From Acinetobacter qingfengensis (GTDB lineage Bacteria > Pseudomonadota > Gammaproteobacteria > Pseudomonadales > Moraxellaceae): a DNA stretch of 64,000 bases. Shown here piece by piece: positions 24,576 to 34,605 of the stretch. The position numbers and the translations under genes are program-made. The DNA is taken from assembly GCF_008693185.1 (NCBI RefSeq), contig NZ_VXKN01000007.1, positions 90,492 to 154,491 on the forward strand, written 5' to 3'. The notes under the pieces are model-generated. The model was not told the DNA's origin. It searched no databases and saw only the letters and a list, made by a program, of their open reading frames with translations. How positions within the stretch are numbered: position 1 is the stretch's first letter; each line of letters begins with the position of its first letter.

Positions 24576-25553
24576 ATGAATAAAATCAGGGTTATTGTAG
24601 ACAGCATGTCATTACAGGGGGATGGCAATATTGCTGTGTCACTGACTGCAACCAACAATCAGCCTTTACCAGCCTGGGAAGCTGGTGCGCATATTGATGT
24701 TTATCTTCCCAATCACATCATTCGTCAATATTCTCTGGTTGGTGATTGTCATGATCTTTTCACGTATACCGTTTGCATTAAAAAAGATCTGCAATCCCGT
24801 GGTGGTTCCAGATTTATTCACGAACAACTTAGAGTCGGACATGAACTTGATATTTCTCAACCACGCAATATTTTTCGGTTACAAGATGCTGCCGAATATT
24901 ATTTGATTGCCGGCGGTATTGGCATTACGCCTATTCTGGCGATGGCAGAACATCTGGAACAGCAACAGAAACCGTTTCATGTCTTGTATTACATCAAACA
25001 TCAGGCACAAATCGCATTTAAAAAACGGCTACAACAACAATTTCAGCATGGTGATGTACAAATTCTATGTAGTGATGCCGGACAAAGTCTGCGTGAGGAC
25101 ATCGCAGAAATATTAAAAGCTTTTCATAAAAATCAGCAGGTTTATTTATGTGGCCCGCAGGGCTTTATGGACAGTTGTATCAAAAAATTATTAGCACATG
25201 GCTGGACAAGAGAAAATATTTTTCTGGAAGCATTTGCACCAGTTGCGCCTGCGCATCTGGAGCATTCAGGCATAGAAAATGCAGAAACCTTTCAGGTTAA
25301 ACTCAATTCTACCGGACAGATATTTACAGTTCCGCAAGAAAAAAGCATCGCTACAGTATTGATCGACAATCAGATCAATGTGCCGTTGTCCTGTGAAATG
25401 GGCATGTGTGGTGCATGTTTAACCCGTGTGATTGATGGGGAGGTTGATCATCAGGATACGGTACAAACTGAAGATGAAAAATCAGCCAGTCAGCAATACA
25501 TTGCGCTGTGTTGTTCACGAGCCAAAAGCCCAATGCTTGAGATCGATTTATAA
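24576..25553 (+). CDS. PDR/VanB-family oxygenase reductase (FMN, NAD, 2Fe-2S)
   Basis: A 325-residue reductase. The FMN-binding barrel (1-100; HIIRQYSLVGD, RGGSRFIHEQ), the NAD domain (AGGIGITPILAMAEHL, YLCGPQGFMD) and a C-terminal plant-type ferredoxin domain (CEMGMCGACLTRV... ALCCSRA, four Cys ligands) appear in the order of phthalate dioxygenase reductase. The start ATG 24576 follows GGGTGAAG; an upstream in-frame ATG at 24537 lacks a site. It lies between two oxygenase alpha genes and may serve both. Confidence 0.92.
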   Translation: MNKIRVIVDSMSLQGDGNIAVSLTATNNQPLPAWEAGAHIDVYLPNHIIRQYSLVGDCHDLFTYTVCIKKDLQSRGGSRFIHEQLRVGHELDISQPRNIFRLQDAAEYYLIAGGIGITPILAMAEHLEQQQKPFHVLYYIKHQAQIAFKKRLQQQFQHGDVQILCSDAGQSLREDIAEILKAFHKNQQVYLCGPQGFMDSCIKKLLAHGWTRENIFLEAFAPVAPAHLEHSGIENAETFQVKLNSTGQIFTVPQEKSIATVLIDNQINVPLSCEMGMCGACLTRVIDGEVDHQDTVQTEDEKSASQQYIALCCSRAKSPMLEIDL

Positions 25554-25584
25554 ATTCAACCCAATCCCCTACGAGGCGCAAGAG

Positions 25585-26640
25585 ATGAATGCAATCCCAG
25601 TAGTCAATTTAGTGAATAAACCCTGCTATAGCCAGTTTGAAGAGCGTGACTGGGAAATTCTTTCTCAGCACTGGTATCCTGTGGCGCGTATTGATGAATT
25701 ATCGACACAGCCCAGACAGATCACTTTACTGGATGTAAAAATCGCTGCCTACCGTACAGAAAGTGGTGACATTCATCTGGTACGGGATATTTGTCCACAT
25801 CGGGGCGTACCGTTAACCAAAGGCTGGGTCGAGGGTGAAGAAATCATTTGCCCTTATCACGGTTTACGGTATAACGCCGAAGGTAAATGTACCAAAATTC
25901 CTGCACAACCGGAATTAACCAAAATTTCGGATCGTTTCTCACTGACCAAATTTCCTGTGGTACTGAAATACGGTTTGGTCTGGACCAGTATTCAAAGTCG
26001 TGATCCTGCAACTGCCAATTTTCCTGAACTTGATACGTGGGAGCATGTAGATCATCAGGCGATTTTACCGCCGTATGTAGACATTGCCGGTTCCAGTGGA
26101 CGGCAACTGGAAGGCTTTATTGATGTTGCACATTTCGCCTGGGTACATCATCAGGCATTCGCTGATCGGGATAATCCGGTCGTGCCCAAATATGCCACTG
26201 AACGTACCAATTATGGCCTGCATACAGAATATATCAGCGATGTCAGTAATTATCCGCATGGCATGCAACATCTGGCACCAGAGGGGTTTTTATGGAAACG
26301 GGTATTTGACGTTTATCCACCTTTTTCGGCCGTATTAACTGTGTATTTTCCCAATGACGGTATATTGAAAATTTTAAATGCCTGCTGTCCGGTTTCGCAC
26401 AACCAGACTCGCCTGTTTGTACCTTTAACCCGCAATTTTGATACCACAGGTGATTTGCAGGCAGTTTATGATTTTAATGCACAAATTTTCGCCGAAGATC
26501 AGGATATGGTTGAAACCCAGAAACCAGAGGAATTACCACTGGATTTAACGTCTGAAGCACATTTTGAAGCAGATCGCTCATCCACCACCTACCGCCGTAT
26601 TCTTGCTGAATGGGGCTTGAGTAAAAAATATACCATTTAA
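25585..26640 (+). CDS. Rieske non-haem iron oxygenase, alpha subunit 2
   Basis: A 351-residue paralog of the oxygenase at 23346. It has the Rieske motifs CPHRG and CPYHG and the iron-site segment GFIDVAHFAWVHHQAFADRDNPVVP. Near the C-terminus both share FAEDQDMVETQKPEELPLDL or a close variant. ATG 25585 follows GAGG; the longer frame from 25432 overlaps the reductase gene and would not begin with family sequence. Two alpha subunits sharing one reductase resembles N-demethylase systems such as NdmA/NdmB, where each acts on a different position or substrate. Confidence 0.9.
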   Translation: MNAIPVVNLVNKPCYSQFEERDWEILSQHWYPVARIDELSTQPRQITLLDVKIAAYRTESGDIHLVRDICPHRGVPLTKGWVEGEEIICPYHGLRYNAEGKCTKIPAQPELTKISDRFSLTKFPVVLKYGLVWTSIQSRDPATANFPELDTWEHVDHQAILPPYVDIAGSSGRQLEGFIDVAHFAWVHHQAFADRDNPVVPKYATERTNYGLHTEYISDVSNYPHGMQHLAPEGFLWKRVFDVYPPFSAVLTVYFPNDGILKILNACCPVSHNQTRLFVPLTRNFDTTGDLQAVYDFNAQIFAEDQDMVETQKPEELPLDLTSEAHFEADRSSTTYRRILAEWGLSKKYTI

Positions 26641-26721
26641 ATCCGCTCTATTCATCACCGCAGACTCATTACGCAAATGCAATGGGTCGGGGATGCTTTG
26701 ACCTGTAAAAGGACAAATATT

Positions 26722-28041
26722 ATGCAAAAAACTGATCCACCGGAACACTGGTTAGAACGCCAATTTCATTTAAAAGCCCTAAAAACCAGTTTTCGGGATG
26801 AAATTATCGCTGGTATTACCATATTTTTGGCCATGTGTTACATCATTATTGTCAATCCCAATATTTTAGCACTGGCAAATATGGATCAAGGTTCGGTGTT
26901 TGTGGCGACCTGTATTTCCGCAGCAATCGGCTGTCTGGTGATGGGGATCATTGCCAATTATCCAATTGCACTGGCACCGGGCATGGGACTTAATGCATTC
27001 TTTACTTTTTCGGTCTGTCTGGGCATGGGTGTGCCATGGCAAACTGCATTGGCCGCAGTGTTTATTTCAGGATGTTTATTTCTCCTGACCAGCCTATTTA
27101 AATTTCGTGAAGCATTAATCAACGCTATTCCGATGAGTTTAAAAATGTCTATTGCCGGTGGCGTGGGTTTATTTTTATCGTTTATTGCACTCAAATCCGC
27201 AGGCATCGTAGTTGCCAGTGAAGCCACACTGGTCAAAATGGGCGATATTACTCAGCCTTCGGTGTTATATGCCGGTCTGGGATTAACCATCATACTGATT
27301 TTACATCATTTTCATGTACGTGGTGCCATGATCATCAGTATTTTAAGTATTACGCTCTTATCTACCCTGCTTGGCCATAACCAGTTTCATGGTGTGATTG
27401 GTGCAATACCCTCCATTGAACCGACCCTTTTTAAACTGGATTTTTCCGGATTGATGAACGCCAGCATGGTCGGGGTGATTTTTGTATTTTTTCTGGTGGA
27501 TCTATTTGATAGTACAGGCACACTGATTGGGGTTACACAACGTGCCGGCCTGTTAAAAAATGGTAAATTACCACGACTTAAACGGGCATTACTGGCCGAT
27601 TCGGTTGCCATTATTGCAGGCGCAACTTTGGGGACTTCTTCTACCACCCCTTATATTGAGTCTGCTTCCGGCGCGGCATCAGGCGGAAGAACCGGGTTAA
27701 CGGCTGTCACCGTAGGCATATTATTTTTACTGGCTTTATTTTTATTTCCGTTGGCATCCAGCGTTCCGGCTTTTGCCACTGCACCGGTATTATTTTTTAT
27801 TGGGGCTTTAATGATTCAAAGTATTTTGAACATTGAATGGAATGATATGACGGAAGCTGTTCCTGCATTTATCACACTGGTTTTTATGCCGTTTACTTAT
27901 TCAATTGCCGATGGTATTGCGCTTGGTTTTATCAGTTATGCTGTATTAAAACTTGGAACAGGACAAGCTAAAAAAGTTCCTTATATGGTCTGGATTGTGG
28001 CGATTTTGTGGGTGATTAAGTTTATTACATTCGGTGGTTAA
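26722..28041 (+). CDS. NCS2-family purine permease (AzgA/GhxP type)
   Basis: A 439-residue permease with about twelve or more helices. Family motifs are DEIIAGITIFLAMCYIIIVNPNIL, GANYPIALAPGMGLNAFF-type residues, VFFLVDLFDSTGTLIGVTQRAGLL and GTSSTTPYIESASGAASGGRTGLTAVTVG. AzgA-like proteins carry adenine, guanine or hypoxanthine with protons. ATG 26722 follows AAAGGACAAAT; an earlier in-frame ATG (26677) has no site. It is 81 bases after the second Rieske oxygenase and likely in the same operon, which is the main clue to the oxygenase substrate. Confidence 0.92.
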   Translation: MQKTDPPEHWLERQFHLKALKTSFRDEIIAGITIFLAMCYIIIVNPNILALANMDQGSVFVATCISAAIGCLVMGIIANYPIALAPGMGLNAFFTFSVCLGMGVPWQTALAAVFISGCLFLLTSLFKFREALINAIPMSLKMSIAGGVGLFLSFIALKSAGIVVASEATLVKMGDITQPSVLYAGLGLTIILILHHFHVRGAMIISILSITLLSTLLGHNQFHGVIGAIPSIEPTLFKLDFSGLMNASMVGVIFVFFLVDLFDSTGTLIGVTQRAGLLKNGKLPRLKRALLADSVAIIAGATLGTSSTTPYIESASGAASGGRTGLTAVTVGILFLLALFLFPLASSVPAFATAPVLFFIGALMIQSILNIEWNDMTEAVPAFITLVFMPFTYSIADGIALGFISYAVLKLGTGQAKKVPYMVWIVAILWVIKFITFGG

Positions 28042-28073
28042 TCCTTTCCATGGCATGTCTGCAACTTGCATAA

Positions 28074-28883
28074 TCAGCATTCAAATTGTAGCAGACTACA
28101 AATGTCAGCAGAACAATCCCTACATATCGACATGCCCATTCTGCCAATTAAAAATACCAACAAAAGCAGAAAAAATATTCGAATAAATCCACTGCCATAT
28201 CTCAAAGCCAAAAAACTGCCGGTCAATGAGCCGGCAATATTGCATAGCGCTACAATCATCCCAACCGACCACAATACATGTCCTGAAGGAACAAAGAATA
28301 ATAATGCCGCACTAAACGTTCCTAAATTCACAATCTTTGCCGAGGCAGAAGCATTTAAAAAATCAAACCCAAAAACCCGAATAAACAAAAAAATTAAAAA
28401 ACTACCACTACCTGGGCCAAAAAAACCATCATAAAACCCAATTAAACCACCCAATAAAATACCCAATAAAATTTCTTTAAAGCCACATTGAAGCCTAGTA
28501 TGAGTGGTGCCTAAATCTTTTTTTATGAAAGTATAAATCGCCATCACAATAAGCAGAAAAAAAACAAGATAATTCATACCTTCTTTAGGCAGATAAGCGA
28601 CAGAATTTGCTCCTGCAAATGCAAAAATAAATGCTGAAACCATAATGGGCAACATCAATTTCCATATAATTCTAACTTTGTTTAAATACTGAAATATTAC
28701 CGAAACATTTCCTGCCAAGACAGCCAATTTATGCGTTCCAAATACTGTGGCTAAAGGATATTGCGAAAATGTATGTAATAGTGCCGGTAACTGGATTAAG
28801 CCTCCTCCACCGACTGCAGCATCAATCAGGCCACCACAAAATGCAAAAAATCCCAGCGTTATCATCATCTGATCAAAAGTCAC
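28074..28883 (-). CDS. TauE/SafE-family membrane exporter
   Basis: A 269-residue membrane protein with about eight helices in two repeats. The hallmarks are FFAFCGGLIDAAVGGGGLIQLPALL in the first repeat and GGLIGFYDGFFGPGSGSFLIFLF in the second. TauE/SafE proteins are linked to sulfite, sulfoacetate or other organic anion export. It is convergent with the purine permease (32-base gap) and divergent from the LysR gene at 28996, which may regulate it. Confidence 0.9.
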   Translation of the reverse strand: MTFDQMMITLGFFAFCGGLIDAAVGGGGLIQLPALLHTFSQYPLATVFGTHKLAVLAGNVSVIFQYLNKVRIIWKLMLPIMVSAFIFAFAGANSVAYLPKEGMNYLVFFLLIVMAIYTFIKKDLGTTHTRLQCGFKEILLGILLGGLIGFYDGFFGPGSGSFLIFLFIRVFGFDFLNASASAKIVNLGTFSAALLFFVPSGHVLWSVGMIVALCNIAGSLTGSFLALRYGSGFIRIFFLLLLVFLIGRMGMSICRDCSADICSLLQFEC

Positions 28884-28995
28884 TTTTATTCCGTATTCCT
28901 TTTCTAATGCTGTAATCTGGCTTTAGATTAGAAAAATTGATACTTAAAAACAAATGACTTATATTTACTTAACTCTTCATTTAAAATGAATGATT

Positions 28996-29859
28996 ATGGA
29001 ACTGACTCAACTCAAAATGTTTAAAATGATTGTCGATCAAGGCAGCATAATACGCGCATCAGAATCTATGCATTGTGTCCCATCAAATATCACTACAAGA
29101 ATAAAAACTCTCGAACAAGAATTGGGTACGCCTCTGTTTATTCGTCAGGGACGAGGTCTGGTGATTAGTCCAACTGGCAAGATTTTTTATGATTATGTGA
29201 ATAAGATTCTTTCTTTATGCGATGAAGCATATAGAGCAGTACAACCCACATCAATACCAACCGGCCCATTAAAAATCGGTGCAATTGAATCATCTGCTAC
29301 CAGCAGATTGCCGCAAATTCTGGCGCAATATCATCAACAATATCCAGATGTACAGCTTCAATTTAATACCGGAACTTGGGACCAATTATTACACGATGTC
29401 ATTCAGCATAAACTGGATGGTGCAATCATTGCGGTAGATCAGCAACATCAAGATATCCATCGTTTGGCAATCTACAAGGAAGAACTGGTTTTAATTGCAT
29501 CATCCTCCCTTGGAGAATTTAATCAGGCTCAGGATTTATTTAATCAGAATATTTTTATGTGGCCGGAAGGCTGTCCTTATAGAAAAATATTTTGCGAATG
29601 GCTCAATCAGCATCATATCACTGCACCGATTATCAGTATAGCCAGTTATAGCACGATTCTAGGTTGTGTTAGTGCCGGAGCCGGCGTTTCATTGCTACCA
29701 CGTGCCATGTATGAGCAATTCAAAGCTATTGGGAATATAAACGCATATCCCCTTGAACAATTAAATGCTGTACAAAATTATTTGGTCTGGAATAAAAATA
29801 CTGGTGTTCATTGTGCAAGAAATGCTTTTATTGATCTTTTAAAACAGCAATTTCTTTAA
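28996..29859 (+). CDS. LysR-family regulator (CysB/Cbl-like layout)
   Basis: A 287-residue LysR protein. The DNA-binding domain reads MELTQLKMFKMIVDQGSIIRASESMHCVPSNITTRIKTLEQELGTPLFIRQGRG (1-55). The effector domain starts GPLKIGAIESSATSRLPQILAQYHQQYPDVQL and includes SAGAGVSLLPRAMYEQF. Divergent from the TauE/SafE exporter over about 110 bases, so a role in exporter control is likely. The start could be ATG 28990 or 28996; I use 28996, where the family alignment begins. Confidence 0.9.
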   Translation: MELTQLKMFKMIVDQGSIIRASESMHCVPSNITTRIKTLEQELGTPLFIRQGRGLVISPTGKIFYDYVNKILSLCDEAYRAVQPTSIPTGPLKIGAIESSATSRLPQILAQYHQQYPDVQLQFNTGTWDQLLHDVIQHKLDGAIIAVDQQHQDIHRLAIYKEELVLIASSSLGEFNQAQDLFNQNIFMWPEGCPYRKIFCEWLNQHHITAPIISIASYSTILGCVSAGAGVSLLPRAMYEQFKAIGNINAYPLEQLNAVQNYLVWNKNTGVHCARNAFIDLLKQQFL

Positions 29860-30232
29860 GACAATTCAGATTGCAGACTCTAATATTTTATAGGCAATCT
29901 ACTGAAATACGTTTTTATCTTGAATACAAATATAAGATTAATACATATGATCAATTGGTCACTGATACCACTCATTGTTAAGCAAGTTATCTGCATAATT
30001 TGTTCACGCATTAAATGATTACTGGCAGAAAATGCCTTTCTATTGAACTTTTATAGGTTGCATACAAACAAATTTTGTAACTATTATTTAAAAATATTGG
30101 TATTTTTGCAGATAAAATCATAAATTATTAAAAACTCATCAATTTCTATAATGGTAGAATTGGTCTATCACTTATTTGCAAATTTATTATAAAGTGACAA
30201 AGTGACAGCCACATCACCATGGGATCATCATC
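29860..30232. other. Intergenic region upstream of bioB
   Basis: 373 bases, AT-rich. I see no small gene, no convincing BirA operator (TTGTAAAC/GTTTACAA dyad) and no terminator of note. The bioB promoter must be in the right half. Confidence 0.4.
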
Positions 30233-31219
30233 ATGCAACGCAATGACTGGACTCGGCAAGAAATAGAAGCAATCTATCAACAACCTTTTATGGACTTGTT
30301 ATTTCAGGCACAACAGGTTCATCGTCAATACTTTGAAAAAAATACTGTTCAGGTCAGTACTTTATTATCCATCAAAACCGGAAAATGTCCTGAGGATTGT
30401 AAATATTGTTCACAATCTGCCCGTTATGATTCTAAACTGGAAGCAGAAAAACGTATTGCCGTTGAAAAAGTTATTCGTGAGGCACAAGCAGCCCAACAAT
30501 CCGGATCATCACGCTTTTGTATGGGTGCAGCATGGCGTAATCCACATGAACGTGATATGCCTTATGTTCTGGAAATGGTAAAAGAAGTCAAAGCGCTTGG
30601 GCTGGAAACCTGTATGACATTGGGAATGCTCAATGCTTCTCAAGCAGAACGCCTTAAAGATGCTGGACTAGATTATTACAATCACAATCTGGATACCTCT
30701 CGGGAATATTACAGCAATATCATTAGTACCCGTAGCTTTGATGATCGGCTGGACACGCTGGATCATGTCCGCAATGCTGGTTTAAAAGTATGTAGTGGTG
30801 GCATTGTTGGCTTGGGAGAGTCACAGAATGACCGTATCGGCTTATTATTTGAACTGGCGACTTTACCCATACATCCGGAATCTGTACCCATCAATATGCT
30901 GGTTCCAATCGAAGGCACTCCTCTAGCAGATGTTGAAAAACTTGATGTTATTGAATGGATTAGAACCATTGCCACTGCACGTTTAATTATGCCAACCAGT
31001 TATATTCGATTATCTGCTGGTCGTGAAGCATTGAGTGATGCTGATCAGGCCCTGGCCTTTATGGCAGGCGCCAATTCGATTTTTTCAGGTGAAAAACTGC
31101 TAACCACACCCAATGCTGGTCAGGGTAAAGATCAAGCCTTATTTGCTAAACTTGGCTTACAGGCAGAACAGGTCAAAATTAATGTGAGAGAAACTGCTGT
31201 GGATGCCATGGCAGTTTAA
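30233..31219 (+). CDS. bioB: Biotin synthase
   Basis: A 328-residue radical SAM enzyme inserting sulfur into dethiobiotin. The [4Fe-4S] motif is Cys53-x3-Cys57-xx-Cys60 ([10 protein letters not shown]). Further family segments are [66 protein letters not shown] and [12 protein letters not shown]. Length is normal. It stands alone, without the other bio genes, as is common in Acinetobacter-type genomes. The biotin made is needed by, among others, the guanidine carboxylase at 14587. Confidence 0.97.
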   Translation: MQRNDWTRQEIEAIYQQPFMDLLFQAQQVHRQYFEKNTVQVSTLLSIKTGKCPEDCKYCSQSARYDSKLEAEKRIAVEKVIREAQAAQQSGSSRFCMGAAWRNPHERDMPYVLEMVKEVKALGLETCMTLGMLNASQAERLKDAGLDYYNHNLDTSREYYSNIISTRSFDDRLDTLDHVRNAGLKVCSGGIVGLGESQNDRIGLLFELATLPIHPESVPINMLVPIEGTPLADVEKLDVIEWIRTIATARLIMPTSYIRLSAGREALSDADQALAFMAGANSIFSGEKLLTTPNAGQGKDQALFAKLGLQAEQVKINVRETAVDAMAV

Positions 31220-31325
31220 TGAAATTAATAAATGGCTATTTGATCTCAAGAATATTCTACCTCAAATCGCTATCGGCATTTTTTGCTTGATCAAGCATCC
31301 AACTCTAGTAAAGCCTGCTATCAAT

Positions 31326-32345
31326 TCAAAAATCTTGTTCTAGAACAATTCGATAGCGCGCTTTGCCAGATTTTAGATGCGTAATCGCCTGATTAACCTG
31401 TGACATTGGAAAAATCTCAACTTGAGGTTGGATCTGGTGTCGGGCTGCAAATATTAGTAATTGTTTTAATGTTGCAGGTGTTCCTGTGTCAGATCCAGTA
31501 ACATTTATGGCTTTGGCAATTAAAGTAGCTGGTTGTATTTGTGCAGGTGTCATGACTGCCCCCACAAAATGAAATGCACCCCGTGGCGCCAGTAATTTTA
31601 AAAATTCATTCCAATTCAAATCAATATTCACTGTACTTAAAATCAAATCAAATGTTTGATGATTATCTTGCATAGATGCGTAATCCTGAGTCTGAAGAAC
31701 ATGATCTGCCCCCATTTTGATTAAGTCATCTTTCTTATTTAAATTTGAGGTAAATGCTGTAATTTCACATCCCCATGATTTCAATAACTTTAACGCAATA
31801 TGTCCCAGACCACCAATACCAATCACCCCAACCCGATGTATTGCCTGGATTTTATGTTGTAATAAAGGATGAAAAACCGTCACACCGCCACAAAGTAACG
31901 GCCCTGCACTCACAGGATCTAGCTGTTCAGGTAAAGGAATGACCCATTGCCAACCAGCACGAACTTTATCTGCAAACCCGCCTGCATGCCCCACAATCGT
32001 TGGGATTAAGTCGGGGCAAAATACCCGTTCGCCCTGTAGACAAGCATTACAATGCTCACAGGTTTCAGCCGTCCAACCCAATCCAACCCATTGCCCAACC
32101 TCAAGACCTTTAGCTTGTGAACCCAAACGCAATATTTGCCCAATCACTTCATGTCCGGGGATAACGGGGTATTGTGATACATGCCAGTCATCCTCAATAA
32201 TAGAAAGATCGGAATGACATAGACCACAATATTTAACTTGTATTTCAACCTCGTGTGACAATAACTCACCTGCATTAAACTGATATTCAGTCAATTGCTG
32301 TCCTGCCTGCATAGCTGCATAAGCACGAATGACATTTTCACTCAT
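31326..32345 (-). CDS. Zinc-dependent alcohol/aldehyde reductase (cinnamyl alcohol dehydrogenase type)
   Basis: A 339-residue medium-chain dehydrogenase. Catalytic zinc ligands are in CGLCHSDL and GHEVIG. The structural zinc lobe is CEHCNACLQGERVFC. The nucleotide-binding motif is GIGGLGHIALKLLKSWG. Resembles YahK/Adh-type NADP-dependent aldehyde reductases. It is divergent from the copper amine oxidase, whose aldehyde product could be a substrate; this link is inference from position only. Confidence 0.9.
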   Translation of the reverse strand: MSENVIRAYAAMQAGQQLTEYQFNAGELLSHEVEIQVKYCGLCHSDLSIIEDDWHVSQYPVIPGHEVIGQILRLGSQAKGLEVGQWVGLGWTAETCEHCNACLQGERVFCPDLIPTIVGHAGGFADKVRAGWQWVIPLPEQLDPVSAGPLLCGGVTVFHPLLQHKIQAIHRVGVIGIGGLGHIALKLLKSWGCEITAFTSNLNKKDDLIKMGADHVLQTQDYASMQDNHQTFDLILSTVNIDLNWNEFLKLLAPRGAFHFVGAVMTPAQIQPATLIAKAINVTGSDTGTPATLKQLLIFAARHQIQPQVEIFPMSQVNQAITHLKSGKARYRIVLEQDF

Positions 32346-32422
32346 ATTTTATCCTTTTCAATTATGAAAATTATATTCAGGAATTCATCAATGGTTATAA
32401 AGCGTTTTTAGGTCTGGTTACT

Positions 32423-32472
32423 ATCACAAAATGGCAAAAAGAATCTGCTGAATATTCTTGCCATTTTGTGAT
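32423..32472. repeat. Perfect 15-base inverted repeat upstream of amine oxidase gene
   Basis: ATCACAAAATGGCAA (32423-32437) and TTGCCATTTTGTGAT (32458-32472) are exact reverse complements, 20 bases apart, with further partial symmetry inside. Located in the divergent region between the alcohol dehydrogenase and amine oxidase genes, about 110 bases before the latter. Probably an operator, perhaps for the AraC protein at 37807; a cruciform or terminator role is less likely because no T-tract follows. Confidence 0.6.
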
Positions 32473-32581
32473 ATTCATCGGTGAAGTTTGTACCTATTTT
32501 AAATTTAAGCCATGTAATGGAAGCGACATCGATTTGTTGTTTCTGTCTTGATGTTGAAATTTTTAATCGGGAGCATTCGTC

Positions 32582-34549
32582 ATGAGTACATCAATTCAAC
32601 CTGCCAAGCATCCGCTGGATTTACTCACTCAAGAAGAGTTAACACTTGCCAGTGATATTTTAAAAATACAAAAGAATCTAGGTAAATATCATCGTTTTCC
32701 ACTTCTATACTTAAATGAACCCTCCAAACATGCAGTGACAGCCTTTGAACAGGAAGGGGAATATTGCCCACGAGAAGCATTTGCTTTAATTCTGGATAAA
32801 AGTACAGGAGATACATTTGAAGCTATCGTCAATTTAGACAATCAAAATATTACAAGCTGGGTGCAACTCGATACGGATAAAAATGGACAAGCGCCTTTAA
32901 TGATTGAGGAATTTGATGATCTTGTTAAAGTCGTTCAGGAAGATCCAGACTGGATTGCTGCCGTGAAAAAACGTGGCTTGAGTGATGAAGATATCCAGAA
33001 TATTCAGATTGATCCATGGTCATTTGGCCATTGGGGCGATGATGAAAAATATAAAGGGCGTCGCTTGATGCGTGGCGTTGCTTTTTATCGAAAAAAATTG
33101 ACGGACAACGGCTATGCACATCCACTAGAAGGTCTAGTTGCAATTGTAGACATCAACGAGCGTAAAATCATTGAATTAGTTGATGATGGTAGTCATGTGC
33201 CAATTCCTCAAGCAGAACTGAACTATGACACGCCATCTCTAGGTGAGCCACGTAAGGATCTAAAACCTTTACATATCGTACAACCTGAAGGTGTCAGCTT
33301 CACTGTAGATGATGACTGGAAAGTATCATGGCAAAATTGGGAATTTCGGGTTGGTTTTACTCCACGTGAAGGTTTAGTTATTCACCAGTTAGGCTATAAC
33401 GATAAAGGTAAAATTCGACCAATCCTCTACCGTGCCAGTGTGACGGATATGGGTGTACCTTATTCTGATGATGTTGCTAATCATTATTGGAAATGTGCTT
33501 TTGATGGTGGTGAGTATGGTTTGGGACGCCTTGCCAATCAATTAGAACTAGGCTGTGATTGTTTGGGTGCAATCCGTTATTTTGACATTCCAACCAGTGA
33601 TGACTTCGGCAATACCTTTGTCATGAAAAATGCCATTTGTATGCATGAAGAAGATTACGGCACCATGTGGAAACACTATGAATTCCGAACAGGTGTATTT
33701 GAAGTTCGCCGTTCCCGCCGTCTGGTGATTAGCTTTTTCTGTACTGTTGCAAACTATGATTATGGTTTTTATTGGTATTTATATCAGGATGGCACCATTC
33801 AACTTGAGGCAAAACTTACAGGAATCATTCAAACTTCGGCAATCACACCGGGACAAACACCAAATGGTGGTAAAGTCACACCTGAAATTTATGGACCGAC
33901 GCACCAGCATTTCTTTAGCGCACGTTTACACATGCAAGTGGATGGTAATCAGAATTCAGTCACTGAAACTGAAGCATCAGCACTTCCTATGGATGAGAAT
34001 AATCCTAAAGGTATTTTATTTAAAACAACAACTCAAACATTCAAAACTGAACTGGAAGCCTGTCGGGAAGCCAATGGTGCAACGGGTCGTTTCTGGAAAA
34101 TTATCAACCCAAATGTAAAAAATCATGTGGGTAATCATCCAGGTTACAAATTGGTTGCTGAACATAATCCAATTATTTTGGCAAATCCGCAAAGTTCCAC
34201 AGGTCGCCGTGCTGGTTTTGCACAAAAACACCTTTGGGTGACACCTTATGCTGAAAAAGAACGTTATGGTTCAGGTGAATATCCAAATCAAAATTATGGC
34301 GATGGTTTACCGGTTTGGGTACAACAAAATCGCCTGATTGAAAATACGGACCTTGTTGTCTGGCATACCTTTGGGCATACCCATATCTGTAAACCAGAGG
34401 ATTTTCCTGTAATGCCAGTACAGTATGTTGGCTTCAGACTTCAGCCCAATAATTTCTTTGAACTGAACCCAGCAATGGATTTACCTGCTGGTAAGGATCA
34501 TGCCAGTGTTCAGGATGGGGCTTCTCATTGCCGCCATAAAAACACCTAA
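32582..34549 (+). CDS. tynA: Copper-containing primary-amine oxidase
   Basis: A 655-residue copper amine oxidase converting primary amines to aldehyde, ammonia and H2O2. The cofactor precursor is Tyr392 in VANYDYGFYW, the site of topaquinone. Copper ligands are His441 and His443 (THQHFFSARLHM) plus a distal His in FGHTHICKPEDFPVMP (about residue 600). The length and lack of a signal peptide match the cytoplasmic Arthrobacter-type enzymes rather than E. coli periplasmic TynA, which has an extra N-terminal domain. An ammonium channel gene lies downstream. Substrate (tyramine, phenethylamine, histamine) not resolvable. Confidence 0.95.
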   Translation: MSTSIQPAKHPLDLLTQEELTLASDILKIQKNLGKYHRFPLLYLNEPSKHAVTAFEQEGEYCPREAFALILDKSTGDTFEAIVNLDNQNITSWVQLDTDKNGQAPLMIEEFDDLVKVVQEDPDWIAAVKKRGLSDEDIQNIQIDPWSFGHWGDDEKYKGRRLMRGVAFYRKKLTDNGYAHPLEGLVAIVDINERKIIELVDDGSHVPIPQAELNYDTPSLGEPRKDLKPLHIVQPEGVSFTVDDDWKVSWQNWEFRVGFTPREGLVIHQLGYNDKGKIRPILYRASVTDMGVPYSDDVANHYWKCAFDGGEYGLGRLANQLELGCDCLGAIRYFDIPTSDDFGNTFVMKNAICMHEEDYGTMWKHYEFRTGVFEVRRSRRLVISFFCTVANYDYGFYWYLYQDGTIQLEAKLTGIIQTSAITPGQTPNGGKVTPEIYGPTHQHFFSARLHMQVDGNQNSVTETEASALPMDENNPKGILFKTTTQTFKTELEACREANGATGRFWKIINPNVKNHVGNHPGYKLVAEHNPIILANPQSSTGRRAGFAQKHLWVTPYAEKERYGSGEYPNQNYGDGLPVWVQQNRLIENTDLVVWHTFGHTHICKPEDFPVMPVQYVGFRLQPNNFFELNPAMDLPAGKDHASVQDGASHCRHKNT

Positions 34550-34561
34550 GCCATAACCATC

Positions 34562-34595
34562 AAAACGGTAATGAGCATGATCATTACCGTTTTTT
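34562..34595 (+). terminator. Rho-independent terminator/attenuator between amine oxidase and CtaG-like gene
   Basis: AAAACGGTAATGA-GCATGA-TCATTACCGTTTT is a perfect 13-pair stem ending in TTTTTT. The next gene's Shine-Dalgarno (AGGAGG) starts at 34596, immediately after, so read-through would be needed to express the downstream genes from the amine oxidase promoter. Confidence 0.88.
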
Positions 34596-34605
34596 AGGAG
34601 GTGCC

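Noticed and set aside
29860..30232. BirA operator upstream of bioB
   Set aside because: A TTGTAAC occurs near 30075, but no matching dyad arm at the right distance is seen.
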